Source: Bacillota bacterium
GTDB taxonomy: Bacteria; Bacillota; Clostridia; TANB77; UBA1234
Assembly: GCA_016280725.1 (NCBI GenBank)
Contig: JAEEHF010000105.1
Coordinates: 23,265 to 87,264, forward strand
Direction: 5' to 3'
Length of the DNA: 64,000 nt
Part shown: positions 40,737 to 52,002 of the stretch, piece by piece
Position numbering within the stretch: the stretch's first letter is position 1
How the letters are laid out: each line of letters starts with the position of its first letter
Position numbers and translations under genes: made by a program
The notes under the pieces: model-generated
What the model was told of the DNA's origin: nothing
Seen by the model: only the letters and a program-made list of their open reading frames with translations
Databases searched by the model: none

Positions 40737-42185
40737 TTAGATTTTACATATTCCACCAATTGCTTTATATGAAGTGAAAATAGATTTATTATGATAATCA
40801 TATGTATCAGAATTACCAATAACTGCAACATCGCCAGCTTTGACGATGTTATTTTCTTTTGCCGAATGAATGCCTGAAGCAATCATAACATCGGCAAAAT
40901 CTTTTTCTACTTTAATAGGAGTAACACCCCAAGTAAGATTTAACTGTCTTATGGTTCTTTCATTTGGAGAAAGAGCAACTACGTTGCAACCTGGTCTAAA
41001 TGATGCAATTGCTTTTGGAGTATTTCCATGTTCTGAAAGTGAAAATATTGCTTTTGACTCTGTTTGCATTGCAATTTCACAAAGCGCATGCCCTACTATT
41101 AAATCGGAAGACATATTCTTATAGTCGCCATTTCTAGTTTTTGAATTTAGCAAGCGCCAACTATCCATTTGTTTTTCTGTAGTTTCCGCAATTCTACTCA
41201 TTGTTTCAACACATTCAGAAGGATACATTCCGGTAGCAGATTCTCCAGAAAGCATTATTGCACTTGTGCCATCAATTACGGCATTTGCTACGTCACTAAC
41301 CTCTGCTCTAGTAGGGCGAGGATTTGACATCATACTTTCAAGCATTTGTGTTGCAACAATAACATCTTTAGCTTCTTCAATACAACGTTTAATGAATTTC
41401 TTTTGAAGTGTCGGAACTTGTTCCATAGGAATTTCAACACTTAAGTCTCCACGTGCTACCATTATTCCGTCAGATACTTCTAAGATTTTTTCGAAGTTTT
41501 CAACACCTTCAATGTTTTCAATTTTTGAAATTATCTTAATATCTTTAGCATTATTTTCTCTTAATACATCTCTAATGGCGATAATGTCATCTGCTTTTCT
41601 TACGAATGAAGCAGCTATGATATCGAAACCATTTTGTATTCCAAATATGATATCGTTTTTATCTTTTTCTCCGAGTAGAGGAAGGTTAAGCGAAAGACCA
41701 GGAACATTAATTGATTTTCTATTTGATAATTCACCATCATTTTTAACGAGACATTTAATGTTTTTTTGGTTAATCTCTAAAACTTCAAGCTCAATTAATC
41801 CATCATTTACAAGTATTCGACTACCAACATTAACATCATTATAAAGGTCAGAATAATTAACATATACCATGTCTTCGTTTCCAATGCATTCCTCATGCAT
41901 TAGAGTAAATATTGAACCCTTTTTTAAGAAAATCTTACCGTTTTCAAATTTGCCTATCCTAATTTCAGGTCCTTTGGTATCTAACATAAGGGGAATAGGG
42001 AGACCAAGGTCATCACGAACCTTCTTAAACAAATCTATTCGTTTCTTTTGTTCCTCATAATCACCATGCGAGAAGTTAATTCTTGCAACGTTCATGCCAG
42101 CTTCACATAGTTTTACAAGACTTTGATAATCATCTACTGCAGGACCAAGCGTACATACAATCTTAGTTTTTCGCAATGATATCAT
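40737..42185 (-). CDS. pyk: Pyruvate kinase
   Basis: RKTKIVCTLGPAV, MLDTKGPEIRIG, MVARGDLSVEIP, ATQMLESMMSNPRPTRAEVSDVANAVIDG. Confidence 0.95.
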   Translation of the reverse strand: MISLRKTKIVCTLGPAVDDYQSLVKLCEAGMNVARINFSHGDYEEQKKRIDLFKKVRDDLGLPIPLMLDTKGPEIRIGKFENGKIFLKKGSIFTLMHEECIGNEDMVYVNYSDLYNDVNVGSRILVNDGLIELEVLEINQKNIKCLVKNDGELSNRKSINVPGLSLNLPLLGEKDKNDIIFGIQNGFDIIAASFVRKADDIIAIRDVLRENNAKDIKIISKIENIEGVENFEKILEVSDGIMVARGDLSVEIPMEQVPTLQKKFIKRCIEEAKDVIVATQMLESMMSNPRPTRAEVSDVANAVIDGTSAIMLSGESATGMYPSECVETMSRIAETTEKQMDSWRLLNSKTRNGDYKNMSSDLIVGHALCEIAMQTESKAIFSLSEHGNTPKAIASFRPGCNVVALSPNERTIRQLNLTWGVTPIKVEKDFADVMIASGIHSAKENNIVKAGDVAVIGNSDTYDYHNKSIFTSYKAIGGICKI

Positions 42186-42191
42186 CCTTTC

Positions 42192-44756
42192 TTAATTCTC
42201 AATCCATTTAACTAATGACATATCTTGGCTATTAATAAGCATTTCATGACAAGGAAGAACTCTAAAGGTATATCCATAGTTTCCACCATTATCTAAATCT
42301 ATTTGTGTGCTATACTCATATGTTCCATCTTTGAAGTCATTCGATAAATTCATCTTAACACATGTTGTTCCAACAAGTTTTTCGTCATTTTGAAATTTTC
42401 CGTAGAATACTTCACACATAACTGAATTTGGATCGATTTGACCAAGAGAAACTTTACATGATAATGTGATTTTTTCTCCGGCATTTATTGCCAATTCGTC
42501 GCTAATAGTAGGTGAGGAAATCGCTACATTGTGCCATTGTTCATACATGGTGTTTTTCCATGCAGTAAATTCCTCAATGCTTGATTTGTCTGAATACTTG
42601 CCATCAACTAATTTTAACTGTGGGACATATAATTTTTCTAGGTAATCACAAAGCATACGATCAGTATTGTATCCACTACCAACAGATTTAATTGAATTCT
42701 TCATCATCTTAATCCATTCTTTACTAATTCCTTTTGTATCTTTTGAATAGTAAAGAGGAATAATTTCGTTTTCAAGACATGAATATATGCTCTTGCTATC
42801 GGCGTTATCTTGAAGTTCATAGTTTGTATACTCAGTATCATCTCCGATTGCCCAACCATTTTTGTCTTTTTCGAATCCTTCATACCACCAACCATCTAGG
42901 ATACTAAAGTTTATTACACCGTTTAAACCTGCTTTTTCTCCTGAAGTTCCTGATGCTTCAAGTGGTCTACGTGGATTGTTTAACCATACATCAACACCCG
43001 ATACTAAATATCTTGCAATATGCATATTGTAATTTTCTAAAATTACAATCTTGTTTTTAAACTGAGGCATCCTAGAATATTTATATATTTCTTTAACTAA
43101 ATCTTGCCCTTGAACATCCGCTGGGTGAGGTTTTCCGGCAAATATTATTTGTACGGGTCTATTTGGGTTATTTACGATTTGAGTAATACGCTCAATATCT
43201 TTAAAAATTAAGCAAGCTCTTTTGTATGTTGCAAATCTTCTAGCAAATCCTATTGTTAATGCTTTAGGATCAAGTAAATTATCAACCTCATTGATTTCTT
43301 CGATAGATTCGCCATTTCTAATTCGCTGTGCTCTAATATTTTCTCTTGCGGCATTAATTAACTTCGTTTTTTGACTTTGGTGAACAGACCAAAGTTCTTC
43401 ATCAGGAATATTATCAATATCGTTCCATGTATCTTTTTCGTGCACTCTTTCTTGCCAGAATGGACGCATATAAGCGTTGTATAATTCTTTTAAATTTGGT
43501 GCAAGCCAGGTACAAGTATGAACACCATTTGTGACATAATCTATTGGAACTTCTCCTAAAGAAGTATTAGGCCAAATGTTTGAAAATAGTCTTTTTGATA
43601 CTTCACCATGTAATTTTGATACACCATTTTTCTTCCCGGCAACCTTTAGTGCAAGAACAGCCATATCAAATCCATTAACTGGGATATTATTGTCACGAGA
43701 ACCCATTATTAAGAAGTCGGTTCTAGATATACCAAGTTCTTGTGAGTATTGAGCAAAGTACCTATCCATTAGGTCAAGAGGGAAGATATCGTTTCCGGCA
43801 GGTACTGGTGTATGCGTTGTGAATATTGTACGGCTTGATGCCATTTCTTTTGCAACTTTAAAAGGAATATCATATTGTTGCATTAATTTTTTTATTACTT
43901 CAAATACAACAAATGATGAATGCCCTTCATTCATATGGAAAATTGTTGGGTTTATTCCAAGTGCCTCAAGAACTCTCATACCACCAATGCCTAGAATTAT
44001 TTCTTGAGATATTCTCATTTCTTGGTCTCCACCATATAGTTTTAGAGTTAAACCTCTATCTCTTTCTGAGTTTGTATCTATATCACTATCCATAAGATAT
44101 AATGCTATTCTTCCAACATTTATTTTCCAAACTTTTAGATAAACAACTCTTCCTGGTAAAGCCACTGATACGATTAAATCAGAGCCATCTTCATTTGTAA
44201 CAGGGAGAATAGGAAGTTCATCTAAATTTACCCTTGAATATTCAAATGTTTCTCCGCCATCTTTATTTATTAATTGATTAAAATAGCCATCTTTGTATAA
44301 TAATCCAACAGGATAAAAAGGAATTCCAAGGTCAGAAGCAGATTTACAATGGTCTCCTGAAAGGATGCCTAGTCCTCCAGCATATATTGGAAGAGTCTCG
44401 TCGATACCATATTCAGCACTAAAATATGCTATTTTACAATCTTTATACTTGGAATAAGTTCTAGAAAAATATGTATCTTTATTGTTAAGATAACCATTAA
44501 AGTGGTCCATAACAAGATCATAATCTTTTAGGAATTCTTCATCTTGAGCTACTTCTAAAAGTCGTTTTTGGTTTATAGAAGACAAAAATTTAATTGGATT
44601 TTTATTAGATTTTGTAAATAAATCAGAACTAATATAATCATATAGTCTCAATGAATATGTGTTCCATGACCACCAAAGATTTTCTGCTAAAGTCGATAGA
44701 CCGGCAATCCTTTCTGGTAGTTTAGGTTTAACACTAATTTTTCCGAAAACGTACAT
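42192..44756 (-). CDS. glgP: Alpha-glucan (glycogen/maltodextrin) phosphorylase with DUF3417 N-terminus
   Basis: AGLSTLAENLWWSWNTYS; FHMNEGHSSFV; VDVWLNNPRRPLEASGTSGEKAGLNG. Confidence 0.93.
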   Translation of the reverse strand: MYVFGKISVKPKLPERIAGLSTLAENLWWSWNTYSLRLYDYISSDLFTKSNKNPIKFLSSINQKRLLEVAQDEEFLKDYDLVMDHFNGYLNNKDTYFSRTYSKYKDCKIAYFSAEYGIDETLPIYAGGLGILSGDHCKSASDLGIPFYPVGLLYKDGYFNQLINKDGGETFEYSRVNLDELPILPVTNEDGSDLIVSVALPGRVVYLKVWKINVGRIALYLMDSDIDTNSERDRGLTLKLYGGDQEMRISQEIILGIGGMRVLEALGINPTIFHMNEGHSSFVVFEVIKKLMQQYDIPFKVAKEMASSRTIFTTHTPVPAGNDIFPLDLMDRYFAQYSQELGISRTDFLIMGSRDNNIPVNGFDMAVLALKVAGKKNGVSKLHGEVSKRLFSNIWPNTSLGEVPIDYVTNGVHTCTWLAPNLKELYNAYMRPFWQERVHEKDTWNDIDNIPDEELWSVHQSQKTKLINAARENIRAQRIRNGESIEEINEVDNLLDPKALTIGFARRFATYKRACLIFKDIERITQIVNNPNRPVQIIFAGKPHPADVQGQDLVKEIYKYSRMPQFKNKIVILENYNMHIARYLVSGVDVWLNNPRRPLEASGTSGEKAGLNGVINFSILDGWWYEGFEKDKNGWAIGDDTEYTNYELQDNADSKSIYSCLENEIIPLYYSKDTKGISKEWIKMMKNSIKSVGSGYNTDRMLCDYLEKLYVPQLKLVDGKYSDKSSIEEFTAWKNTMYEQWHNVAISSPTISDELAINAGEKITLSCKVSLGQIDPNSVMCEVFYGKFQNDEKLVGTTCVKMNLSNDFKDGTYEYSTQIDLDNGGNYGYTFRVLPCHEMLINSQDMSLVKWIEN

Positions 44757-44994
44757 TAAAAATTCCTCCTTAGTAAAACATATAACAACTCTATTTTATT
44801 ATCTTGCAAAAGTACTAAAAAGTCAAATCTTTAAGTGTTTTAAATTTATATTTCAAATGCCTGAATTTATTGAATTAACTATTTTTTATTTGTATAATGT
44901 ATTAGAGAATTTTTACGCAATTTTTGTATTGTTTTTTGTTAAAAAATACTTATAGATTTTTTTCTTTTTAAACCTTATGATTTCGAGGTGGGAA

Positions 44995-47900
44995 ATGATT
45001 AAGAGAGTACTAAAGAATAAACTAGCATCGCTTGGCTATGGAGCGGGTTTTATTGAAAATAAAATCCGAAGTTTTGTTTGCACGGTTGATGTTAGCAAAT
45101 ATACAGAAGCAGACCTAGATCAAAAAGTTGAGCTAGTCACTTATGATACACCTACTGCCGACATTCAAAGACAATTCCTTAACATTGGTGGAAATGTTCA
45201 AGATAAATTTGTTTTTGATGGTCAGTTAGATGTATCGTCAAAACTATGCTCTATTGGAAGTCAGATGACGGTCGCTGATTATAAACTTGGTTCAAAGCTA
45301 TGTGTAGTCTTGATAGATGCAGAAGCGAATATTAAGATCCTTTTCTATAATCCAGCACGAGATACATCTACTCGTTACGGTAGTAGAACTTATGAAGAAG
45401 TTTTTGGCGAGGAGAGAGAGCAAGAAGCCTCTGACTATTTGGGTGCACTTACTGCTGGTGGAAGAGTATCTTCACTAAAAGCTAAAGATATAGTATATAC
45501 ACTTTTATCAGAGTACATTATTGATGTTATTATGCACGAAAATAGTACGCCAAAACTTAGGATATGTGAAACAGCAAATAAGTTTGCGGAATCTATTACA
45601 AATTATTATTACAAGTATATAAACCATAGAATAAATAGAATCGAATTTGTAGAAAAAGAAGTTAATATTAGATTTTTAGGAAGCGGTGTTACAGAGGGAA
45701 GGATTTCTAATGATCCATATCTTACTTTATCCGAAGTAAATAGATTTGCAGATTTTAATCTTAATAAGCCAACATATGCTTGGATATGCGAAGGCGAAAG
45801 GATGCAAGAAGTACTACTTCTTTTTACAGCAACTGAGAGATTTAATAAGAATACATATAGAGAATTAATCGAAAACAAAGAGGACCCTGCTTTGAGAACG
45901 GAGATAGAAAAACTTACAACAAGGTTTTCTACTGAGGCAGGATACGCAATCTCTAGGCAATATATTCAAGGCGTTCTTAAGAGATTAAATAGAGAATTGC
46001 TATGTCCACCGATTGATTTTATTCGACGCTACTCTAATGAAACTCCTGATGTGATAGAGCCACTAAAATATAAATATGTTACCATTAAGAATAGACGTGA
46101 GTTCGAAAATTCATTGTATAATTCCATTGAAAACAATTTAAATGGAAGATATAAATTTAGATTTGTTGAAAAGCTTAGTGGTATTTACTTAACGATAGGA
46201 AACAAGTTAAACTATACAGATTTACAAGGAAAGCTTGTTAAAAAGCAATCAATTGCGGATTTCAATATTAACTTTAATGCAGCTGTAATTAAAAGAGAAA
46301 CAATAATTGACGAAAGATCAATTCCTCAGTTATTAGGATATATTTATAATGATGTTAATATGACTGGTACAGACATGCTTCCTGTACCTAGTATTGAAGT
46401 TGTCTTTTATTTTCCAGATCTTAGCGCAATTGGCAGAGACGTTGAGATGTACAATGGTACTAGTATTGAAATTGCAAAGGGAGATGGATTCACTTCTTTC
46501 TATGATATAGGTAGTGGCGCTGCAATGGAGATAAATGTTGCAAAGCCAAAAGATCCAAATGAGAAGTATGTTACCGTTAAATATGTAAATAGTGAATCTA
46601 AAACACTAAAGGAAAACATCATTAGAGATGTACCAATTGGAAGCATTTATACACCAGAACTTATTCCGGAAATTGCAGATAAAGATGGAAAAGAATGGAT
46701 TTTAGACGTTAATCAAACACCAAATGTTAAAGTATCTACAGACAATAACGCAAATATAATCGAAATAAAGTATATAAAGAAAATTGCAAAAGTAAGAATA
46801 AACTATATTAATAAACAAGGGGCAGAGTTATCACCACCAGTTATATCAAACTTCCAAGTTGGTGAGTCTCTAAATATGGAAAGCATTAGAAAATTCAAGG
46901 ACAAAAATGGTGCCGAATGGAATTTGTATCAGTGTACACCAAGCAAATTTGTTGTGTCAGACGATCCAAGAAAGAATATTCTAACGCTTACTTATGATGT
47001 AATAAGAGCGGATGTACTAATATCTTATAAAACAAGAGATGGAAAAGATATCAAGGCTCAAGATAAGGTTAGTACGATTGCTAATGAGCAATTCACACCT
47101 GATATACCAGAACAAATTGTAGATGAAAATGGTTTAAAATGGGTATTTGGAAGTGATTCAAAAAGTGTCATTACAGTTTCAGAAACAGAACCTAACTCTA
47201 TAGTTCTATACTACGATGAAAAGAAGGCAAGAGTATTAACAACTTTTGTTGATGAAGAAAATCAAAAAATAAAAGATGACGTTGTTGATTTAATACAGGT
47301 TGGAAGAGATTTTTCTCCTAAATTTGAAATTGATTTTGTTGACATTTTTGGAAAGAGTTGGCATTTGAAGGATATAGATCAAAGAGTAATAAAAGTTTCT
47401 GAAAAAGAATTTGCAAATATGGTCACTATATCATATGAAAAAGTATTAAATACAATATATGTTGCAATGGTTAATGAGCAAGGGGAAAGAATAAAAGATG
47501 ATATTATTGAGAAAGCACAAGTTGGCTCAAAATATACGCCTCAAGCTATTAAAGAAATCGAAGATGTTAATGGTAAAATTTGGGAATGTATTGAAAATGA
47601 AAAATCTTTAGTTGTTTCACAAAGTGAAATGATGAATAAGATTATTTATACGTATAAGCCTCTTATAACAACTGTATTTTTCCAATATGTTGATGATGAG
47701 GGAAATGAACTTTTGCCTCAAAAACAAAAGGATATTCAGGCCGGAAGCGTAGTTAAACCTGAATTCATAAGCGAGTTAACATCTAAGGACCAAAGAGGCT
47801 GGATATTGTCACCAAACAATATTCAAGAGTATGTTTCTAAGAAACATAAAGAAGAAAACATTGTTAAAATCAATTATGATAAAAAGCTTGTTAATATTAT

Positions 47901-50900
47901 TCTGTCATTTAAAAATGTAAGTGGTCAAACTCTTAAAGCAGATGTTGTCGATAAGGCACAAGTTGGAAGCGAATATACTGCTAGACTATATGATAAGATT
48001 ACTGCAGATAATGGCGAAAGATGGATGATTGCAAAAACTGAACCTGACAGAATGTTTGTTAGAGAGAACAGCAGGTTCACATTGATATATGACGAAATCA
48101 AAGCAAGAGTAACAGTAAAATGTATAAATATTGAAGATGACAAGTCTATTATTGATGACAACATAGTTACTACAAAGCTTGGGGGAGTTTTTGTTCCTAA
48201 CTTTAGTATCACGTTATTTGATAGACAAAAGAGAAGATGGAAATATGTTGGAGAGCCCGCAATGAGTATAGTGGCCAAGGAAAATGAGCTTGAAAACATT
48301 GTTATACTTAAATATGAAAAAGAAAAAGTTGCTGTCACATTAAAATATATTAACCCAATGGGGCAAATGATTCATAAAGACGTTGTTAAGGATGAACAAA
48401 TTGGTTCTGAAATTGCAATTAAGGAATATGAAAAGATAATAGAGGATGACGGAACAGGGTGGCAGTTACAAAACATATCAAGCAAATCTATAATCGTGGA
48501 TGAAGATCCTAGTAAAAATGTGGTTGTTTCAAATTATGTTCCATTATTGGTTGATGTATCAACTAGATATATCGATAATGATGGTAATGAATTAACTAAT
48601 ATAAAAGTTGATAAGGTTCAAGTAGGAAAGACCTTTTCAGCTACTGTTCTACCAAAGGTTACAGATTTCGATGGGAAAGAATGGATATATTCAAATATTA
48701 GTATTGAGGACATTAAAGTCCAAGAAGAAAAGAATAAAGTTAATATCAAGTATATTCCGTATTTAAAAGAAGTATTGCTAAGATATGTTGATACAAGTGG
48801 TACTGATATTATTCCGGAAAAGAGAGTTGAAGCTCAAGTTGGAAGTATATATGTAGCACCTGCCATGAATAGAATAGTTGATGGAAGTGGCAGATTTTGG
48901 ATTTTCCAAAAGTTCTCAAAGGATAATATTAAGGTTAAAGAATCTGATAATGTTATATCTTATATTTATGATAAAGAATTTACAAATGTTAAGATAATTT
49001 ATGAAAATGGCTCTAGTATATCGAATACAAAAGAACTAAAACTTCAAATTGGAACTTTATATAATATTGAATATCAAAAAGTATTACAAGATAATGAAAA
49101 GCTTAGTTGGATTGCGTCACCAGATAATAATTTGAGTGTAATTGTTTCAGAGGATACTTCAAGAAACGAATTTAATATACATTATGATAAATTTGAAGTA
49201 CATGTATATGAAAAATTTGTTGAAGAAAACGGAAATGAAATAGTTGAAACTAAGGTCTTAAAGCAACAAGTAGGTTCAAAGTATATTCCGAAAGTGTCAA
49301 CTCAAATTGAAGACAAAAATGGTGCTATTTGGGAACAAATAGGAAAAGGTGATAATAAGATTTTTGCTACTTCATATAAAATTGATCCTATAGTAGTTTC
49401 TGAGGAAGAATCAAAGAATATAGTTTATATAAAATATAAGCCTAAACTAGTTGAAGTAACAATCAGATTTGTCGATTCTGTCGGAAAACAAATACGTTCA
49501 GACAATGTAATAAAAACTCAAATAGGAAGTATTTTTAAAGAAGAGATTCCAGAAAAGATAATAGATTCTGTTGGAAACAAATGGTCATTTAATCCTAACA
49601 CTAATACAAACATAGTGATTACTGATAATCCAAAGAAGAATTTAATAGTTCTTTCTTATGAGGAGCAAAAAGCTAAAGTTACTTATAAATATCTAGATAA
49701 AAATGCAAATGATATTATTCCATCAACGTCAGTTTTGGCGCAAATTGGTAGCATATTCACTCCGCAATTTGATATGGTCATTACAGACGAGAATGAGTGT
49801 GTATGGGAGTATAGTGAAAGAAACTATGATACATTAGAAATTAATGATGATGATGAGAAAAACATAATAGAACTTACATATATTCCACTTAATGTTGATG
49901 TTCAAATTAACATTGTTGATTTGTGGGATAAAGAAATATGTGAGCCACAAATTCTAAAAGCGCAGCTAGGCAGTGTATATTCTCCTATAATCAATAAGGA
50001 TTTGATAACGGATAATTCTTTGTTATATAGGCTAAAGAGTTGCGAACCTAAAGAAATAAAAATACAAGAATTACCTATGGGCTCTAAAAAGAATCCTAAT
50101 GTATTCAAATGTGTATTTGAACCAATTACGAGCAATGTTACTATAAAGTATGTTGACTTAAATGATGAAGATATTAGAGAAGAAGAAAAAATTACATTAC
50201 AAGTTGGAAGTAAATTTAAACCAAATCCATCAGAATTTATTAAAGATAAACGTGGAAATGAATGGCAATTAATTAATTCTAATGTAGACGAGATTGTCGT
50301 ATTTGAAAATGCTGAACAAAACATAGTAAAGTATTCATATGAAGTTGCTATGGCTGAAGTAATAATACGATATATTAACATGGAAGGATTAGTTATTAAA
50401 CCAGAATATAAAGAAAAGTTTCAAATAGGGTATGAATTTGCTCCTAAAGCTGATGAATTCGTATTTGATAAAGACAACAAAAAATGGAGACTTGTTGATA
50501 TTAAACCAATCAACCTTATTGTTGGAAGTATTAATAATATTGTTACAGTGACCTATCAAGAGCAAAAAACAAAAGTTGTTCTTAGATACTGCGATGAATC
50601 TGGAAAGAGCATTAGGTATGAAGATAAGGTTGATGCGCAAATTGGTTCAACTTATACACCTAGAATTACAAATAAAGTAATTTACAATGAAAACGAAATA
50701 TGGAGACTTCAGAGGTTTGAACCTCGCGAAATAATTGTGTCGGAAAACGTAAACGATAATGTTATTAACTTGATTTATTCTAATGCAAAAGTTAAGAGCC
50801 CTAAAGAAGAAAAGAAAGTTCTTGTAAATCCGTTTGCTAATACAATTATGGATGAGAAAGTAGAAGCTAAAGAAGTTAAAAATAAGGAACAAGCTATAGA

Positions 50901-51957
50901 AACTGTTTCGGATAAAGACATGTCAGATAAAGAACAGTTGCAAGAAGATGTAGCATCAAATATAGAACGAGAACATGAAGAACCTCAAGAGATTTCACAA
51001 GAGAATGTAAATCAAGAAGATGCTAAAGATGTTAATAGCAACGAAACCCCTGAGACAGAAGAAGTACTTTCTATTAATGAATTGAATAGTGGAGATGAGC
51101 AAGAAGACAATCATCAAGACTATGTTCTTAAGGAAGAAAATGTCATATTTGATGAGCCGGCTTTAAAATCTCTAGAAAACAGCATAGGATTATCTAATAA
51201 GGAAAAAGTTGCAATAAGAGATTTAAAGGAAACCAATGATTTAATATCTGATAAAGTTAATGATATGAAGTTGGCCTTCTCAAATGGTCAGGTAGATTAT
51301 GATTTATCTGAAATTGAAAAGCTAATGATAAAAGAAAAAGAGATTATTAAAGTTGGACTTGATGCTATAATACAAAATGATAAAACGGGTGCTAAACTTC
51401 TTAAGGTCATTGAAACGGTAAATAAGCTAAGCAAACAAGATGCTATCTTTGAAAGATCAATGCAAAAGAAGGCAATAGTAGTGACAGATTACTTCATTAA
51501 TAAGACGATAGAGGATACTGACAAGATTGTATATATCTGTGAAAGAGGAAAGAATAGCGAAGGAATAAAAGCTATAAATGAGAAAATTAATACTAAAGGC
51601 TTTAAGCAACAAAAAGAGGCGTTTGAGCATAAAGCTGTTTTGTATTTTGAAAAAGCAATGTTAGATAATTACTACAAATCAAGAACAATTGTAAATGACA
51701 AATTCTTTGAAAGTGATGATTCACGTAAATCAGCTGGGGATGAAATATCTGTAGCTGTAACGGGAATGTTAATTAGACAAGCAATGAATATATTGTCTAA
51801 AGATAGTATTCCGTTTTCATCGATAAATGAGCTCGAAGCTATTATTCATTTGTTAAGAGCGCATGAGTTAGAGCAACTTAAAGGAAAAGTTAATACATTA
51901 GATGGTAAGCTTAAAAAGAATGCTATAAATATCATTAAAGAATTAGAGAAAAAATAG
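44995..51957 (+). CDS. Giant protein (about 2320 aa) with about 19 tandem MucBP-like repeats, no evident signal peptide
   Basis: Repeat consensus resembling (V/A)xVxxxYVDxxGxxIxxxxVxKxQVGSxYTPxxxxxIxDxxGxxWxL; unique N-terminal (about 530 aa) and C-terminal helical regions. Confidence 0.85.
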   Translation: MIKRVLKNKLASLGYGAGFIENKIRSFVCTVDVSKYTEADLDQKVELVTYDTPTADIQRQFLNIGGNVQDKFVFDGQLDVSSKLCSIGSQMTVADYKLGSKLCVVLIDAEANIKILFYNPARDTSTRYGSRTYEEVFGEEREQEASDYLGALTAGGRVSSLKAKDIVYTLLSEYIIDVIMHENSTPKLRICETANKFAESITNYYYKYINHRINRIEFVEKEVNIRFLGSGVTEGRISNDPYLTLSEVNRFADFNLNKPTYAWICEGERMQEVLLLFTATERFNKNTYRELIENKEDPALRTEIEKLTTRFSTEAGYAISRQYIQGVLKRLNRELLCPPIDFIRRYSNETPDVIEPLKYKYVTIKNRREFENSLYNSIENNLNGRYKFRFVEKLSGIYLTIGNKLNYTDLQGKLVKKQSIADFNINFNAAVIKRETIIDERSIPQLLGYIYNDVNMTGTDMLPVPSIEVVFYFPDLSAIGRDVEMYNGTSIEIAKGDGFTSFYDIGSGAAMEINVAKPKDPNEKYVTVKYVNSESKTLKENIIRDVPIGSIYTPELIPEIADKDGKEWILDVNQTPNVKVSTDNNANIIEIKYIKKIAKVRINYINKQGAELSPPVISNFQVGESLNMESIRKFKDKNGAEWNLYQCTPSKFVVSDDPRKNILTLTYDVIRADVLISYKTRDGKDIKAQDKVSTIANEQFTPDIPEQIVDENGLKWVFGSDSKSVITVSETEPNSIVLYYDEKKARVLTTFVDEENQKIKDDVVDLIQVGRDFSPKFEIDFVDIFGKSWHLKDIDQRVIKVSEKEFANMVTISYEKVLNTIYVAMVNEQGERIKDDIIEKAQVGSKYTPQAIKEIEDVNGKIWECIENEKSLVVSQSEMMNKIIYTYKPLITTVFFQYVDDEGNELLPQKQKDIQAGSVVKPEFISELTSKDQRGWILSPNNIQEYVSKKHKEENIVKINYDKKLVNIILSFKNVSGQTLKADVVDKAQVGSEYTARLYDKITADNGERWMIAKTEPDRMFVRENSRFTLIYDEIKARVTVKCINIEDDKSIIDDNIVTTKLGGVFVPNFSITLFDRQKRRWKYVGEPAMSIVAKENELENIVILKYEKEKVAVTLKYINPMGQMIHKDVVKDEQIGSEIAIKEYEKIIEDDGTGWQLQNISSKSIIVDEDPSKNVVVSNYVPLLVDVSTRYIDNDGNELTNIKVDKVQVGKTFSATVLPKVTDFDGKEWIYSNISIEDIKVQEEKNKVNIKYIPYLKEVLLRYVDTSGTDIIPEKRVEAQVGSIYVAPAMNRIVDGSGRFWIFQKFSKDNIKVKESDNVISYIYDKEFTNVKIIYENGSSISNTKELKLQIGTLYNIEYQKVLQDNEKLSWIASPDNNLSVIVSEDTSRNEFNIHYDKFEVHVYEKFVEENGNEIVETKVLKQQVGSKYIPKVSTQIEDKNGAIWEQIGKGDNKIFATSYKIDPIVVSEEESKNIVYIKYKPKLVEVTIRFVDSVGKQIRSDNVIKTQIGSIFKEEIPEKIIDSVGNKWSFNPNTNTNIVITDNPKKNLIVLSYEEQKAKVTYKYLDKNANDIIPSTSVLAQIGSIFTPQFDMVITDENECVWEYSERNYDTLEINDDDEKNIIELTYIPLNVDVQINIVDLWDKEICEPQILKAQLGSVYSPIINKDLITDNSLLYRLKSCEPKEIKIQELPMGSKKNPNVFKCVFEPITSNVTIKYVDLNDEDIREEEKITLQVGSKFKPNPSEFIKDKRGNEWQLINSNVDEIVVFENAEQNIVKYSYEVAMAEVIIRYINMEGLVIKPEYKEKFQIGYEFAPKADEFVFDKDNKKWRLVDIKPINLIVGSINNIVTVTYQEQKTKVVLRYCDESGKSIRYEDKVDAQIGSTYTPRITNKVIYNENEIWRLQRFEPREIIVSENVNDNVINLIYSNAKVKSPKEEKKVLVNPFANTIMDEKVEAKEVKNKEQAIETVSDKDMSDKEQLQEDVASNIEREHEEPQEISQENVNQEDAKDVNSNETPETEEVLSINELNSGDEQEDNHQDYVLKEENVIFDEPALKSLENSIGLSNKEKVAIRDLKETNDLISDKVNDMKLAFSNGQVDYDLSEIEKLMIKEKEIIKVGLDAIIQNDKTGAKLLKVIETVNKLSKQDAIFERSMQKKAIVVTDYFINKTIEDTDKIVYICERGKNSEGIKAINEKINTKGFKQQKEAFEHKAVLYFEKAMLDNYYKSRTIVNDKFFESDDSRKSAGDEISVAVTGMLIRQAMNILSKDSIPFSSINELEAIIHLLRAHELEQLKGKVNTLDGKLKKNAINIIKELEKK

Positions 51958-51965
51958 TTAAAAAC

Positions 51966-52002
51966 AAAAGGATGCTCCTTTTATGTAAGGGAGCATCCTT
52001 TT
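51966..52002. terminator. Bidirectional intrinsic terminator
   Basis: aaaaggatgctccttttatgtaagggagcatcctttt. Confidence 0.9.
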
